Source: Arthrobacter sp. ISL-48
Lineage (GTDB): Bacteria; Actinomycetota; Actinomycetes; Actinomycetales; Micrococcaceae
Direction of reading: 5' to 3'
Assembly: GCF_018613805.1 (NCBI RefSeq)
Contig: NZ_JAGGPL010000003.1
Coordinates: 744,001 to 808,000 of the forward strand
Length of the DNA stretch: 64,000 nt
Made by a program: the position numbers and the translations under genes
Shown: positions 36,564-45,404 of the stretch, piece after piece
Position numbering within the stretch: the first letter of the stretch is position 1
Layout of the letters: each line of letters begins with the position of its first letter
The notes under the pieces: model-generated
What the model was told of the DNA's origin: nothing
Databases searched by the model: none
What the model saw: the letters and a program-made list of their open reading frames with translations, nothing else

Positions 36564-37715
36564 TTACGCCGTAAGCCAGCTCCGCAGCGCACGCAGGCAT
36601 TCACGGATAGCGTCCGCGTCCACGTGCTCATTGTCCTTGTGGGCCAACAGCGGGTCGCCCGGACCGAAGTTGACCGCGGGGATCCCCAGTTCACTGAAAC
36701 GCGCGACGTCGGTCCAACCGTATTTCGGTTTCGGCTCGGCTCCGACGGCAGCCACGAAGGACGCTGCCGCGGGATGGTTCAGTCCGGGACGGGCTCCGGC
36801 GGCGCTGTCTGTCCGGACGACGTCGAACCCCTCCAGCAGTTCCCGTACGTGGGCTTCGGCCTGGTCCGGGGATTTGTCCGGCGCAAACCGGTAGTTGATG
36901 ACCACGACGCAACGGTCTGGAATGACATTGCCTGCGGTGCCGCCATGGATCTTCACCGCATTGAGGCTTTCCCGGTAGCCGAGTCCGTCGACATTGACGG
37001 TCTGCGGCTCGTAAGCGGCCAGCCTGGCCAGGATCGGCGCAGCGGAGTGAATCGCGTTGCTGCCCATCCAGGCCCGGGCTGAATGGGCGGCCTCGCCCAA
37101 GGTGGTCGCTTCGAGGCGCATGGTTCCGTTGCAGCCTCCTTCCACCGTCCCGTCCGTGGGTTCGAGGAGGATGGCAAAGTCGCCGCCGAGGAGGCCTCCG
37201 TGATTGCGGACCAGGCGGCCAAGGCCGCTCTTCACCGCTTCCACTTCCTCATGGTCGTAAAACACAAAGGTGACGTCCCGCTCCGGTGCCGCCCCGCCGT
37301 CGAACATTGCAGCGGCCAGTGCCAGCTGCACCCCGACACCGCCCTTCATATCCGTAGCTCCGCGGCCGTAGAGAATGCCCTCGCCCGGAACTCCTGAGTC
37401 CCAGCTGGAGGGGACGGTACCCCGCGCCCCGGCCGTGGCGGGCAACGGGACGGTGTCCAGGTGCCCGGCGAGAATAACCCGCTCCCGCCGCCCCAGCTCG
37501 GTGCGCGCAATCAGCGAATCGCCGTCGCGCACCACGCGGAGTTCCGGGATTCCACGCAGGGCAGTTTCGACGGCGTCGGCCAGTTCGGTCTCGTTGCCCG
37601 AAACACTGTTGATGTCCATCAGGGCAGCGGTCAAAAGGGCAACGTCCTGGCTGAGGTCCAAAGGCACGGACTTTGAGCCAAGCGTTGAGGATTCGGGAGC
37701 GGTTTCAGCAGTCAC
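36564..37715 (-). CDS. dapE: Succinyl-diaminopimelate desuccinylase
   Basis: DapE removes succinate from N-succinyl-LL-diaminopimelate in lysine and peptidoglycan precursor synthesis. This M20 metallohydrolase of 383 residues shows VILAGHLDTVPLP (first zinc ligand), GRGATDMKGGVGVQLALAA (bridging Asp), VFYDHEEVEAVKSGLGRLV (catalytic Glu) and NFGPGDPLLAHKDNEHVDADAI with the last zinc histidine. GTG start at 37715 after a TAGACT box. dapD is divergent, 50 bases away. Confidence 0.95.
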   Translation of the reverse strand: MTAETAPESSTLGSKSVPLDLSQDVALLTAALMDINSVSGNETELADAVETALRGIPELRVVRDGDSLIARTELGRRERVILAGHLDTVPLPATAGARGTVPSSWDSGVPGEGILYGRGATDMKGGVGVQLALAAAMFDGGAAPERDVTFVFYDHEEVEAVKSGLGRLVRNHGGLLGGDFAILLEPTDGTVEGGCNGTMRLEATTLGEAAHSARAWMGSNAIHSAAPILARLAAYEPQTVNVDGLGYRESLNAVKIHGGTAGNVIPDRCVVVINYRFAPDKSPDQAEAHVRELLEGFDVVRTDSAAGARPGLNHPAAASFVAAVGAEPKPKYGWTDVARFSELGIPAVNFGPGDPLLAHKDNEHVDADAIRECLRALRSWLTA

Positions 37716-37765
37716 GTTGCCAGTCTAGTTCGAAGCCAGTGCCCTGCTCTCGATAGACTGGGGCC
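37716..37765. promoter_or_regulatory. Back-to-back leaderless promoters of dapE and dapD
   Basis: On each strand the same hexamer TAGACT is followed by exactly six bases and the start codon: 37754-37759 then GGGGCC and ATG (dapD), and on the minus strand 37727-37722 then GGCAAC and GTG (dapE). The two -10 boxes face away from each other with 26 bases between them, so the -35 regions must overlap. Confidence 0.7.
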
Positions 37766-38806
37766 ATGACTGAAACCACTACCTCCGCTGCGCCCGAACA
37801 CCAGAACGCCACCGCTGACTCCCGTTCCGCTTACGGCTTCGGGCTCGCCACCATCGCGACAGCCAGAGGCAAGGAAAGCGGCCAGGCCACAGTGCTGGAC
37901 GTCTGGTTCCCGGAACCGGCCCTCGGCATCGCCGCCGAAAACTTGCGCGCCGTGGAAAATGCCGACGAAACCCTGGCCGAAATCGCCGCGAACGGCACCG
38001 ACCCGGACCGCGGCACCGAGCAGAAGGTGGTCTTCGTCCAGATCAACCTCGATGAGGCCCCGGCGGACACAGCGGATGCCTACCTCCGGCTTCACTTGCT
38101 CTCGCACCGCCTGGTGCAGCCCAACACCGTCAACCTGGATGGGCTCTTCGGCAAACTCCCGAACGTCGTCTGGACCAACTTCGGCCCAGCCGCCGTAGAG
38201 GGCTTTGAGATGACTCGAGCCAGGCTGCGCCGCAGGGGCGCCGTCACGGTGTACGGCATCGACAAGTTCCCACGCATGGTGGACTACGTGGTGCCCGCCG
38301 GTGTGAGAATCGCCGACGCCGACCGCGTCCGCCTCGGCGCGCACCTCGCCGAAGGGACGACGGTCATGCATGAAGGGTTCGTTAACTTCAACGCCGGCAC
38401 GCTGGGCACGTCCATGGTGGAGGGCCGAATTTCGGCCGGAGTGGTGGCTGGCGACGGCAGCGACGTGGGCGGCGGTGCGTCAATCATGGGCACCCTCTCC
38501 GGCGGCGGCAAGGAGAAGATCGCCATTGGCGAGCGCGTCCTCCTGGGTGCCAACTCCGGCGTCGGGATCAGCATCGGCGATGATTCCGTGGTGGAGGCCG
38601 GGCTCTACGTCACAGCGGGAACCCGGGTGCGCGTGATCGGCATCAAGGACGCCGATGGCGAGGACACCACCAGGGTGGTCAAGGCCGTGGAGCTGTCCGG
38701 CGTCCCCAACCTCCTGTTCCGGCGCAACTCCACCACCGGGGCCGTGGAGGTCCTGCCGCGCAAGGGCCAGACTGTGGAACTCAACGACGCCCTGCACTCC
38801 AACTGA
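37766..38806 (+). CDS. dapD: 2,3,4,5-tetrahydropyridine-2,6-dicarboxylate N-succinyltransferase
   Basis: DapD transfers succinate from succinyl-CoA to tetrahydrodipicolinate. The 346-residue protein is the long actinobacterial type: an alpha/beta N-terminal half ([33 protein letters not shown]) and a left-handed beta-helix ([82 protein letters not shown]). Start at ATG 37766. dapE is divergent and dapC lies 6 kb away. Confidence 0.96.
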   Translation: MTETTTSAAPEHQNATADSRSAYGFGLATIATARGKESGQATVLDVWFPEPALGIAAENLRAVENADETLAEIAANGTDPDRGTEQKVVFVQINLDEAPADTADAYLRLHLLSHRLVQPNTVNLDGLFGKLPNVVWTNFGPAAVEGFEMTRARLRRRGAVTVYGIDKFPRMVDYVVPAGVRIADADRVRLGAHLAEGTTVMHEGFVNFNAGTLGTSMVEGRISAGVVAGDGSDVGGGASIMGTLSGGGKEKIAIGERVLLGANSGVGISIGDDSVVEAGLYVTAGTRVRVIGIKDADGEDTTRVVKAVELSGVPNLLFRRNSTTGAVEVLPRKGQTVELNDALHSN

Positions 38807-38813
38807 CACCTCC

Positions 38814-39668
38814 GTGGCACACAAGCGTGGCCTGGCGCGGGCAGTAGTGCTGCTGCTCACCATGGCTCTGGTGGGCGGCGGCGTGTACACAGTCGTTTCC
38901 TTCGTGCAGCGCTCCGAGACCCTCGTCTCGGAGCGCTGCACAGCGGCGGTGGGGCCCCAGACTGCGGAGCTCGCAACAGACCAGGCCGTCAATGCTTCGC
39001 TGATCACCGCCGTCGCCGTCCAGCGTGGACTTCCGGCGCGGGCCGCAAGCATCGCCCTGGCTACCGCCATGCAGGAATCGAAGCTTCGCAACATCGGCCA
39101 CGGAGACCAGGCCGGCCCTGATTCCCGCGGGCTGTTCCAGCAGCGCCCTTCCCAAGGATGGGGAACTGAGGCCCAGTTAATGGACCCGTATTATGCCGCC
39201 AATGCGTTCTACGACGCACTGGTCAAGATCCCCGGCTACGAGTCGCTGGAGATCACTGACGCAGCACAACGAGTCCAGCGTTCCGCCTATCCCCGCGCTT
39301 ATGCCGAGCATGAGAACATGGGCCGCAACTTCGCGTCCGGCCTCTCCGGCCAGACGCCGGGCGCTGTGCAGTGCACGCTCCGCACGCCCGAAGATCGGGG
39401 AGACCCCGTTGCCGTCGCTGCCGAACTCGAGCAGGCCTACGGGACGCTTACCACCACCACCGAGGGACAGACGTTGGTCGTGGAGGCCAGCGGCAGCGAG
39501 GCGTGGTCCGTGGGGCAATGGGCCGTGGCCAACGCCAAAGGTTTTGAGGTCACCCGGGTGGACGTTGGAGGTCAGAGCTGGAACCGCCTGGCCCGGGACG
39601 GCTGGCAGGATTCCGACGCCGGCGACGGCCAGGTCCGGATTACCGTCTCTGGGGTGCCGGCCGGCTAA
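38814..39668 (+). CDS. Membrane-anchored transglycosylase-like (lysozyme-fold) protein
   Basis: A protein of 284 residues with one N-terminal membrane helix (ARAVVLLLTMALVGGGVYTVVSFV). Residues about 60-165 look like a soluble lytic transglycosylase core: ASIALATAMQESKLRNIGHGDQAGPDSRGLFQQRPSQGWGT with a plausible catalytic Glu in MQESK and the family GLFQQRPSQGWG motif, then MDPYYAANAFYDALVKIPGYE. The C-terminal 100 residues are of unknown type. Start GTG 38814, seven bases after dapD. Databases sometimes mislabel such proteins as metal transporters. Likely acts on peptidoglycan. Confidence 0.82.
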   Translation: MAHKRGLARAVVLLLTMALVGGGVYTVVSFVQRSETLVSERCTAAVGPQTAELATDQAVNASLITAVAVQRGLPARAASIALATAMQESKLRNIGHGDQAGPDSRGLFQQRPSQGWGTEAQLMDPYYAANAFYDALVKIPGYESLEITDAAQRVQRSAYPRAYAEHENMGRNFASGLSGQTPGAVQCTLRTPEDRGDPVAVAAELEQAYGTLTTTTEGQTLVVEASGSEAWSVGQWAVANAKGFEVTRVDVGGQSWNRLARDGWQDSDAGDGQVRITVSGVPAG

Positions 39669-39683
39669 GCCGCCTTAGGCTGT

Positions 39684-39713
39684 GCCGGGCCGGCGAAGCC
39701 GGTCAAACCCGGC
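39684..39713. terminator. Nested GC-rich hairpin between convergent genes
   Basis: GCCGGG at 39684-39689 can pair with CCCGGC at 39708-39713, enclosing CCGGC-gaa-GCCGG. It lies between the transglycosylase-like gene and the opposing unknown gene. Confidence 0.55.
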
Positions 39714-39729
39714 TGTTTGAACCAGCAGC

Positions 39730-40341
39730 TCAGACGAGCATTTCCACCACAGGTTGGACATAGCTGCGGAAGAGTTCAGGCTGCGACATGAGGTCGTGGC
39801 TCATGATGATCTTGTCCGGCTCAAGGTACCAGGCCCGCTGCTCGTTCAAGGGCAGTTCGATAATGGTCAGCTTGAAATCCCGGGGACTCCGCCCGACCTC
39901 CATTAACCGGTCGTCCACCATGTCGTCCAGCAGTTGGTCTGAGCCACTGGCCACACGCTCCGCTTCCAGCTCGGCGTATTCACTGCGGCGTTCCCGGGCC
40001 CACGTGAGTGCGGCTCCGAAGTGCGCCTGGAGGACCCGCTGCAACGCCGGGGAATTTCCGAATGCCCCGAACTCGGGGGGCGACAGCTCCGGTGCCATGT
40101 GAGGATAGGCCTTCAGCAACTGCTCCCACCATGCCTCCCACTCGGTCTTCAACGCGTTGAGGCCGCCTACCTCCGCAGTGAGATGGGTATGGTCCGCGTG
40201 GTGGATCTTCGGGGCGGCATGGGACAACGCCGGATGGCCGGCGCCGTCCAGTCCGGCGGCGTCACGCACATACAGCGCGATCATCATCGGGCCGGATGTG
40301 TCCATGGTTATCTGCCAGCCGGAACCGCCTGTGTTGTGCAT
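39730..40341 (-). CDS. Conserved-looking hypothetical protein
   Basis: I do not recognise a family for this 203-residue protein. It has no signal or membrane segment; it is rich in Trp, Leu and acidic residues (LKTEWEAWWEQLLKAYPHMAPEL), with a helical middle (TWARERRSEYAELEAERVASGS) and a well-ordered C-terminus (FKLTIIELPLNEQRAWYLEPDKIIMSHDLM). ATG at 40341 has GGAGG seven bases upstream, supporting it as a real gene. It is downstream of a TetR gene on the same strand. Confidence 0.8.
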   Translation of the reverse strand: MHNTGGSGWQITMDTSGPMMIALYVRDAAGLDGAGHPALSHAAPKIHHADHTHLTAEVGGLNALKTEWEAWWEQLLKAYPHMAPELSPPEFGAFGNSPALQRVLQAHFGAALTWARERRSEYAELEAERVASGSDQLLDDMVDDRLMEVGRSPRDFKLTIIELPLNEQRAWYLEPDKIIMSHDLMSQPELFRSYVQPVVEMLV

Positions 40342-40407
40342 CCCAATTCCTCCCGTGGCGTGCCTGCACCGGGTTGATTATCCGGATCCGCTCCCCTGGC
40401 TCCCAGT

Positions 40408-41052
40408 CTATTCCCCAAGCACCCCGACGTTAACGGCAGCGACCGCAGCGAGGCCCGCAAGGTGCCGTTCCAGAACTTCGCGGCACATTTCCGCGGTCAT
40501 CCATTCGGGCTGAAGAAGGGCATGCATGCAGAGGCCGTCCATGGTTGCGAGGAGTCTCTCGGCCTCAACAACCAGACTCTGCTGCCCACCGCCGTCCTCT
40601 GTCACCAGGGCAGTGATCACTTGGCCGATGATGGCCGCCACTTCCCGGTGGCTGCGGTCGGATTCGACCGCCAGGAATGGTCGGATTCTCGCTGCGCTCC
40701 TAAATGCCATCCAGACGCAGGCTTCCACGGCGCGCCGCTCATCCAGAGGCAGCAGTTCACCCAGCAGGGTTAAAACAGCCTCATGATGCTGCAGTGTGCC
40801 CGGGGTCTCCGCACGCATCTTTGTCAGCGCATCCGTGAGACGGACGGTCAAACTGTCCACGACAGTTGCAAACGAATACACCAGGAGTTCTTCGCTGCTG
40901 GCAAAATAATGCCTGACAGATCCCACCGCGAGCCCCGCTTCATCCGCCACCTCGCGAAGTGACGCCCGTTCAAGCCCGTCCACGGCGACGATCCTGAATA
41001 CCGCTTCAACAACTTCCGCACGCCGGGCTTCGGCATCTACGATCTTGGGCAT
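40408..41052 (-). CDS. TetR-family transcriptional regulator
   Basis: A 214-residue repressor. Helix-turn-helix: AEVVEAVFRIVAVDGLERASLREVADEAGLAVGSVRHYFASSEELLVYSF. The ligand domain (MRAETPGTLQHHEAVLTLLGELLPLDERRAVEACVWMAFRS) resembles the BetI/TetR_C_6 subgroup. ATG at 41052 has AGAGGAA upstream. It is divergent from galE and upstream of the unknown gene at 39730, which is a candidate target. Confidence 0.92.
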   Translation of the reverse strand: MPKIVDAEARRAEVVEAVFRIVAVDGLERASLREVADEAGLAVGSVRHYFASSEELLVYSFATVVDSLTVRLTDALTKMRAETPGTLQHHEAVLTLLGELLPLDERRAVEACVWMAFRSAARIRPFLAVESDRSHREVAAIIGQVITALVTEDGGGQQSLVVEAERLLATMDGLCMHALLQPEWMTAEMCREVLERHLAGLAAVAAVNVGVLGE

Positions 41053-41160
41053 TTCCTCTTTTTAGCACATGTGTGCCTCGAAAGACGTTCACCCGCCGGT
41101 GTTGGCCGGTCACAGTGACCGGCATCCGGAACGCCGGGGCGCCCCAGGCAGCAAGTGGGA

Positions 41161-41166
41161 TAGCGT
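41161..41166 (+). promoter_or_regulatory. Leaderless -10 box of galE
   Basis: TAGCGT is followed by six bases (TGGGGC) and the ATG at 41173. Confidence 0.5.
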
Positions 41167-41172
41167 TGGGGC

Positions 41173-42186
41173 ATGAAAATTCTGGTCACAGGTGGCACCG
41201 GGTACATCGGCTCCCACACTGTTTTGTCCCTGCAGGAAGCCGGCCACGAGGTGGTGGTGATCGACAACCTGGTGAATTCCAGCGAAGAGTCCTTGCGCCG
41301 GGTTGCGGAACTCAGCGGCAAGGCCGCAGAGTTCCATCACGTGGACCTCGTGGACGAGGCCGCCGTGGACAGTGTGTTTGACGGAAGCAGCATCGACGCA
41401 GTCATCCACTTCGCCGGCCTGAAGGCAGTCGGAGAGTCAGTGCGTGAACCGCTCAGGTACTATTACAACAATCTCGTGGGCACGCTCAACCTGATCCGGG
41501 TTATGGACCGCCACGACGTCCGGTCACTGGTCTTCAGCTCATCCGCCACCGTCTACGGGGAACACAATCCCGTCCCGTACGTTGAAAAAATGGAAATCGG
41601 CGCGAACAACCCCTACGGCCGCACCAAGGAACAGATCGAGGACATCCTCTCCGACCTTGGCGCCGCTGACAGCCGCTGGCACATAGCGCTGCTCCGCTAC
41701 TTCAACCCGGTGGGAGCCCACCCGTCCGGACGCATTGGCGAGGACCCGCAAGGCATCCCGAACAACCTGGTGCCGTTCATCGCCCAGGTTGCCGTGGGGA
41801 GGCGAGAGAAGCTGATGGTCTTCGGCGGCGACTATGACACCCCGGACGGCACCTGCCTGCGCGACTACATCCACGTGGTGGACCTCGCCGAAGGCCACGT
41901 GGCGGCCTTGGACCACGTGACGGACCGGACAGGTGTTTTCCGCTGGAACTTGGGCTCAGGCAAGGGTTCTTCGGTACTGGAGGTGCTCCGCTCGTTCGAG
42001 AAGGCAGTGGGGAAGCCCATCCCCTACGAGATCACGGAGCGCCGCCCCGGCGATCTGCCGGCTTTTTGGGCCGATGCCGCCTCGGCCCTGGCGGACCTCA
42101 GCTGGTCCACCACGAAAACGGTGGACCAGATGTGCGAGGACCACTGGCGCTGGCAGAAGAACAACCCGCAAGGTTACTCCGCTTAA
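41173..42186 (+). CDS. galE: UDP-glucose 4-epimerase
   Basis: GalE interconverts UDP-glucose and UDP-galactose for wall glycans and galactose use. The 337-residue SDR protein starts MKILVTGGTGYIGSHTVLSL (NAD-binding GxxGxxG), has DAVIHFAGLKAVGES, LVFSSSATVYG (catalytic Ser/Thr) and NPYGRTKEQIEDIL with the YxxxK pair (Y then K), and ALLRYFNPVGAHPSGRIGEDP. Full length. Convergent with gltA across a strong terminator. Confidence 0.95.
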   Translation: MKILVTGGTGYIGSHTVLSLQEAGHEVVVIDNLVNSSEESLRRVAELSGKAAEFHHVDLVDEAAVDSVFDGSSIDAVIHFAGLKAVGESVREPLRYYYNNLVGTLNLIRVMDRHDVRSLVFSSSATVYGEHNPVPYVEKMEIGANNPYGRTKEQIEDILSDLGAADSRWHIALLRYFNPVGAHPSGRIGEDPQGIPNNLVPFIAQVAVGRREKLMVFGGDYDTPDGTCLRDYIHVVDLAEGHVAALDHVTDRTGVFRWNLGSGKGSSVLEVLRSFEKAVGKPIPYEITERRPGDLPAFWADAASALADLSWSTTKTVDQMCEDHWRWQKNNPQGYSA

Positions 42187-42195
42187 AACAACAAC

Positions 42196-42250
42196 GCGGG
42201 GTCACTTACGGCCTGTCCCAGGGTGTGGGATGGACCGTAAGTGACCCCGC
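42196..42250. terminator. Perfect 16-bp stem terminator between galE and gltA
   Basis: GCGGGGTCACTTACGG at 42196-42211 pairs perfectly with 42235-42250. Outside the stem, AAAACA and TGTTTT flank it, giving U-tracts in both directions, so this is a bidirectional intrinsic terminator. The 23-base loop contains a further GTCCCA/TGGGAT pairing. Confidence 0.85.
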
Positions 42251-42267
42251 ATTGTGTTTTCCGGGGC

Positions 42268-43551
42268 TTAGCGGGCGGGGTAGTCCCGCTCCGGCTCACC
42301 GATGTAGAGCTGGCGCGGGCGGCCGATCTTGGTGTTGGGGTCGGAGATCATTTCCCGCCACTGGGCGATCCAGCCGGGCAACCGGCCGATCGCGAAGAGC
42401 ACAGTGAACATCTTCTCCGGGAAGCCCATGGCCTTGTAGATCAGGCCCGTGTAGAAGTCCACGTTCGGGTAGAGCTTTCGCTGGATGAAGTAGTCATCGT
42501 TGAGCGCCTTCTCTTCGAGGCGCAGGGCGATGTCCAGGAGTTCGTCGTTGCCGCCGAGCTTGGTCAGGATCTCGTGCGCCGTGGCCTTGACGATCTTTGC
42601 ACGGGGATCGTAGTTCTTGTAGACGCGGTGTCCGAAGCCCATGAGGCGGACGCCGTCTTCCTTGTTCTTGACCTTCTCCATGTAGTCCTCGGGCTTGGTG
42701 CCGTCGGCCTGGATCTGGCGGAGCATCTTCAGCACTGCTTCGTTCGCTCCGCCGTGGGCGGGACCGAAGAGCGCGTTGATGCCGGCTGAAACCGATGCGA
42801 ACAAGTTGGCGTTGGAGGAGCCTACCAGCCGCACAGTGGAGGTAGAGCAGTTCTGTTCGTGGTCCGCGTGCAGGATGAGCAGGAGGTCCAGGGCCTTGGC
42901 TACCACCGGATCCACCTCGTACTGCTCTGCCGGGAGGCCAAAGCTCAGGCGCAGGAAGTTCTCCACAAGGTTATGGGAGTTGTCCGGGTACAGCATCGGC
43001 TGACCAATGGACTTCTTGTGCGCATAGGCCGCGATGACCGGAAGCTTTGCCATCAGGCGGATGGTGGAGACTTCCACCTGCTCGGCGTTGAACGGGTCAA
43101 GGGAGTCCTGGTAGAACGTGGACAACGCGGAGACGGCCGACGACAGCACAGGCATCGGGTGGGCGTCGCGCGGGAAGCCGCCGAAGAAGCCCTTGAGCTC
43201 TTCGTGCAGGAGGGTGTGATGGCGGATCTTCTGGTCGAACTCTTCCAGCTCGGTGGGGCTGGGCAGGTTGCCGTAGATCAACAGGTAGGAAACCTCGAGG
43301 AAGCTGGAGTGCTGCGCCAGCTGCTCGATGGGGTATCCGCGGTAACGCAGGATGCCCGCATCGCCATCGATGTACGTGATGGCAGAGGTGGTTGCTGCGG
43401 TGTTCATGAAGCCGGGGTCAAAGGTGACTGCGCCCGTCTGCTTCAGCAGCTTGGAAACGTCGTAACCTTCGTTCCCTTCAACAACCTGGATGCGCGGGAG
43501 CTTGAGCTCCCCTCCTGCGTGATGCAGGGTTGCGCTGTTGGTCTCAGTCAT
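42268..43551 (-). CDS. gltA: Citrate synthase
   Basis: The 427-residue type II citrate synthase condenses oxaloacetate and acetyl-CoA. GILRYRGYPIEQLAQHSSFLEVSYLLIYGNLP is the N-terminal family block; ILHADHEQNCSTSTVRLVGSS and FGPAHGGANEAVLKML carry the catalytic histidines, and RLMGFGHRVYKNYDPRA the third motif; the catalytic Asp is in YTGLIYKAMGFPEKMFTVLFAIGRLPGWIAQW region. ATG at 43551 has AGGGGAC upstream; the frame opens further upstream without similarity. Confidence 0.97.
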   Translation of the reverse strand: MTETNSATLHHAGGELKLPRIQVVEGNEGYDVSKLLKQTGAVTFDPGFMNTAATTSAITYIDGDAGILRYRGYPIEQLAQHSSFLEVSYLLIYGNLPSPTELEEFDQKIRHHTLLHEELKGFFGGFPRDAHPMPVLSSAVSALSTFYQDSLDPFNAEQVEVSTIRLMAKLPVIAAYAHKKSIGQPMLYPDNSHNLVENFLRLSFGLPAEQYEVDPVVAKALDLLLILHADHEQNCSTSTVRLVGSSNANLFASVSAGINALFGPAHGGANEAVLKMLRQIQADGTKPEDYMEKVKNKEDGVRLMGFGHRVYKNYDPRAKIVKATAHEILTKLGGNDELLDIALRLEEKALNDDYFIQRKLYPNVDFYTGLIYKAMGFPEKMFTVLFAIGRLPGWIAQWREMISDPNTKIGRPRQLYIGEPERDYPAR

Positions 43552-43780
43552 GGAGTCCCCTTCATGAGGCGTCTGGGCCTCTGTCGAAAGCTTGATCCAA
43601 CATCCGGTGAGCCGCGCACTGACCCTGTTCGGCACAGGGTTCCAACACCCGGGCTGCCTTCTTGTAGAAAGCCACCATTGATAGTCACTTAAAAAGTACC
43701 GCTCCTTAGCGGGTGTCACTAATCGGCGACGTACGAAAGTGGCCTAAAATGCTCCCGTTGTGGCGCGAGTCACACCATTG

Positions 43781-44929
43781 TTACGACGCTGCGGCCAGCC
43801 GGGACACGGCGGCGTCGATCCGTTCGTCCGTACCGGTCAGCGCGACACGAACGAAGCCGTTGCCTGCCTCGCCATAGAAGACGCCGGGCCCCACCACGAT
43901 GCCGTGGTCGGCGAGCCGCCCCACCGTCTCCCACGTGCCCTCCCCTGCGGTGGACCAGAGGTACAGCCCGGCGTCGGACTCCTTGATCTCCAGTCCGAAG
44001 CGGTTCAACGCCGGCACGAGGCGTTCCCTGCGGCCCCGGTACAGGTCCTTCTGCGCCTGGACATGCGCGTCGTCAGCAAGGGCGGCGCGCATTGCCTCCT
44101 GCACCGGGTAGGGGACGATCATGCCCGCGTGCTTGCGGCTGTTGACCAGGTTGGCCATGATGCGCGGATCGCCGGCAACAAAGGCGGCCCTGTAGCCGGC
44201 CAGGTTGGACTGCTTGCTCAGCGAATACACGGCCAGGAGGCCCTCGCGGGAGCCGCCGGCAACACGGGGGTCCAGGATGCTGGGTACAGGCTCGCCGCCC
44301 CGCTGGACATCCCAGGCGCCCCAGCCGAGCTCTGCGTAGCACTCATCCGACGCCACCACTGCCCCGAGCTCCCGTGCCTGCTCGACCAGCGCACGCAGGG
44401 ACTCGACATCCCTGACGCTGCCGGTGGGGTTGCCGGGCGAGTTCACCCAGACCAGGCGGACCCGCGAGCGGGTGGCCTCGTCGAGTTCGTCGAGGTGGTC
44501 AGTGGCAACCGACATGGCGCCGGCGAAGGTGGCACCGATGTCATAGGTAGGGTAGGCGACTTTGGGGCGGACGACGACATCGCCCGGCTTCAGCCCCAGC
44601 AACAAAGGAAGCCATGCCACCAGTTCCTTGGAACCCACGGTGGGCATAACGTTCTTGGGATCCAGGCCTGGAACTCCCCGGCGGCGTTCGAACCACTGCG
44701 CGATGGCTTCACGCAGCGGGATGGTGCCGTGGACTGTGGGGTATCCCGGGGCGTCGGCGGCGGCCCTGAGTGCCTCCTGGATCAACGCGGGGGTCGGGTC
44801 CACTGGCGTGCCAATGGAGAGGTTCACCGCCCCGCCCCGGTGTTCTGACGCCTTGGCCACATAAGGCGCCAAGGCCTCCCACGGGTAGTCGGGCAGGCTC
44901 AGGCCAAAGCCGTTCACGGCTGCGGTCAC
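43781..44929 (-). CDS. dapC: Succinyldiaminopimelate transaminase
   Basis: DapC makes N-succinyl-diaminopimelate from the keto acid and glutamate. This PLP fold-type I enzyme of 382 residues has AVNLSIGTPVDPTP, the NSPGNPTGSVRDVESLRALVEQA block, VASDECYAELGW and the PLP-lysine motif YSLSKQSNLAGYRAAFVAGD. GTG start at 44929, 13 bases after the ferredoxin stop. The fdx-dapC pair is conserved in actinobacteria (from memory, Rv1177-Rv1178). Confidence 0.95.
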   Translation of the reverse strand: MTAAVNGFGLSLPDYPWEALAPYVAKASEHRGGAVNLSIGTPVDPTPALIQEALRAAADAPGYPTVHGTIPLREAIAQWFERRRGVPGLDPKNVMPTVGSKELVAWLPLLLGLKPGDVVVRPKVAYPTYDIGATFAGAMSVATDHLDELDEATRSRVRLVWVNSPGNPTGSVRDVESLRALVEQARELGAVVASDECYAELGWGAWDVQRGGEPVPSILDPRVAGGSREGLLAVYSLSKQSNLAGYRAAFVAGDPRIMANLVNSRKHAGMIVPYPVQEAMRAALADDAHVQAQKDLYRGRRERLVPALNRFGLEIKESDAGLYLWSTAGEGTWETVGRLADHGIVVGPGVFYGEAGNGFVRVALTGTDERIDAAVSRLAAAS

Positions 44930-44942
44930 CGGGACGCCCGGC

Positions 44943-45269
44943 TCAGTGGTCTTGGTTCTGCGGCGGCAGTGCGGCAATCATCGGGTGGTCCTTACCCGTG
45001 TTGCCGATTTTTGCGGCACCGCCGGGGGAACCCAGATCGTCGAAGAATTCGACGTTGGCCTTGTAGTAGTCGGCCCACTCGTCAGGGGTGTCATCCTCGT
45101 AGTAGATGGCCTCGACGGGGCAGACAGGTTCGCAGGCACCACAGTCGACGCACTCATCCGGATGGATGTACAGCGAACGCTCACCCTCGTAGATGCAGTC
45201 GACGGGGCACTCCTCAATACATGCCTTGTCCTTGACATCCACACACGGCTGCGCGATTACGTACGTCAC
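44943..45269 (-). CDS. fdxA: Seven-iron ferredoxin (3Fe-4S/4Fe-4S)
   Basis: A 108-residue ferredoxin starting TYVIAQPCVDVKDKACIEECPVDCIYEG and continuing YIHPDECVDCGACEPVCPVEAIYYEDD. The first cluster has the C-x7-C-x3-C pattern of a 3Fe-4S site and the second the CxxCxxCxxxCP pattern of a 4Fe-4S site. Electron carrier in the cytoplasm. GTG start with AAGGGA upstream. Leads the dapC operon. Confidence 0.96.
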   Translation of the reverse strand: MTYVIAQPCVDVKDKACIEECPVDCIYEGERSLYIHPDECVDCGACEPVCPVEAIYYEDDTPDEWADYYKANVEFFDDLGSPGGAAKIGNTGKDHPMIAALPPQNQDH

Positions 45270-45392
45270 GTCCCTTGCCTCTCCACGTTGGTACCGGCGA
45301 CCGGCCGGTTCTTGCGTCCGGCATGTCCTCCGGACTGTTGACTTCTGAGCCTATTATCTCCCAGCCCGTCACCGCGAACCTAGCGGGCCCCC

Positions 45393-45398
45393 TAGTAT
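45393..45398 (+). promoter_or_regulatory. Leaderless -10 box of the SH3-like gene
   Basis: TAGTAT is followed by exactly six bases (GAACTG) and the GTG at 45405, with no ribosome site. Confidence 0.6.
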
Positions 45399-45404
45399 GA
45401 ACTG

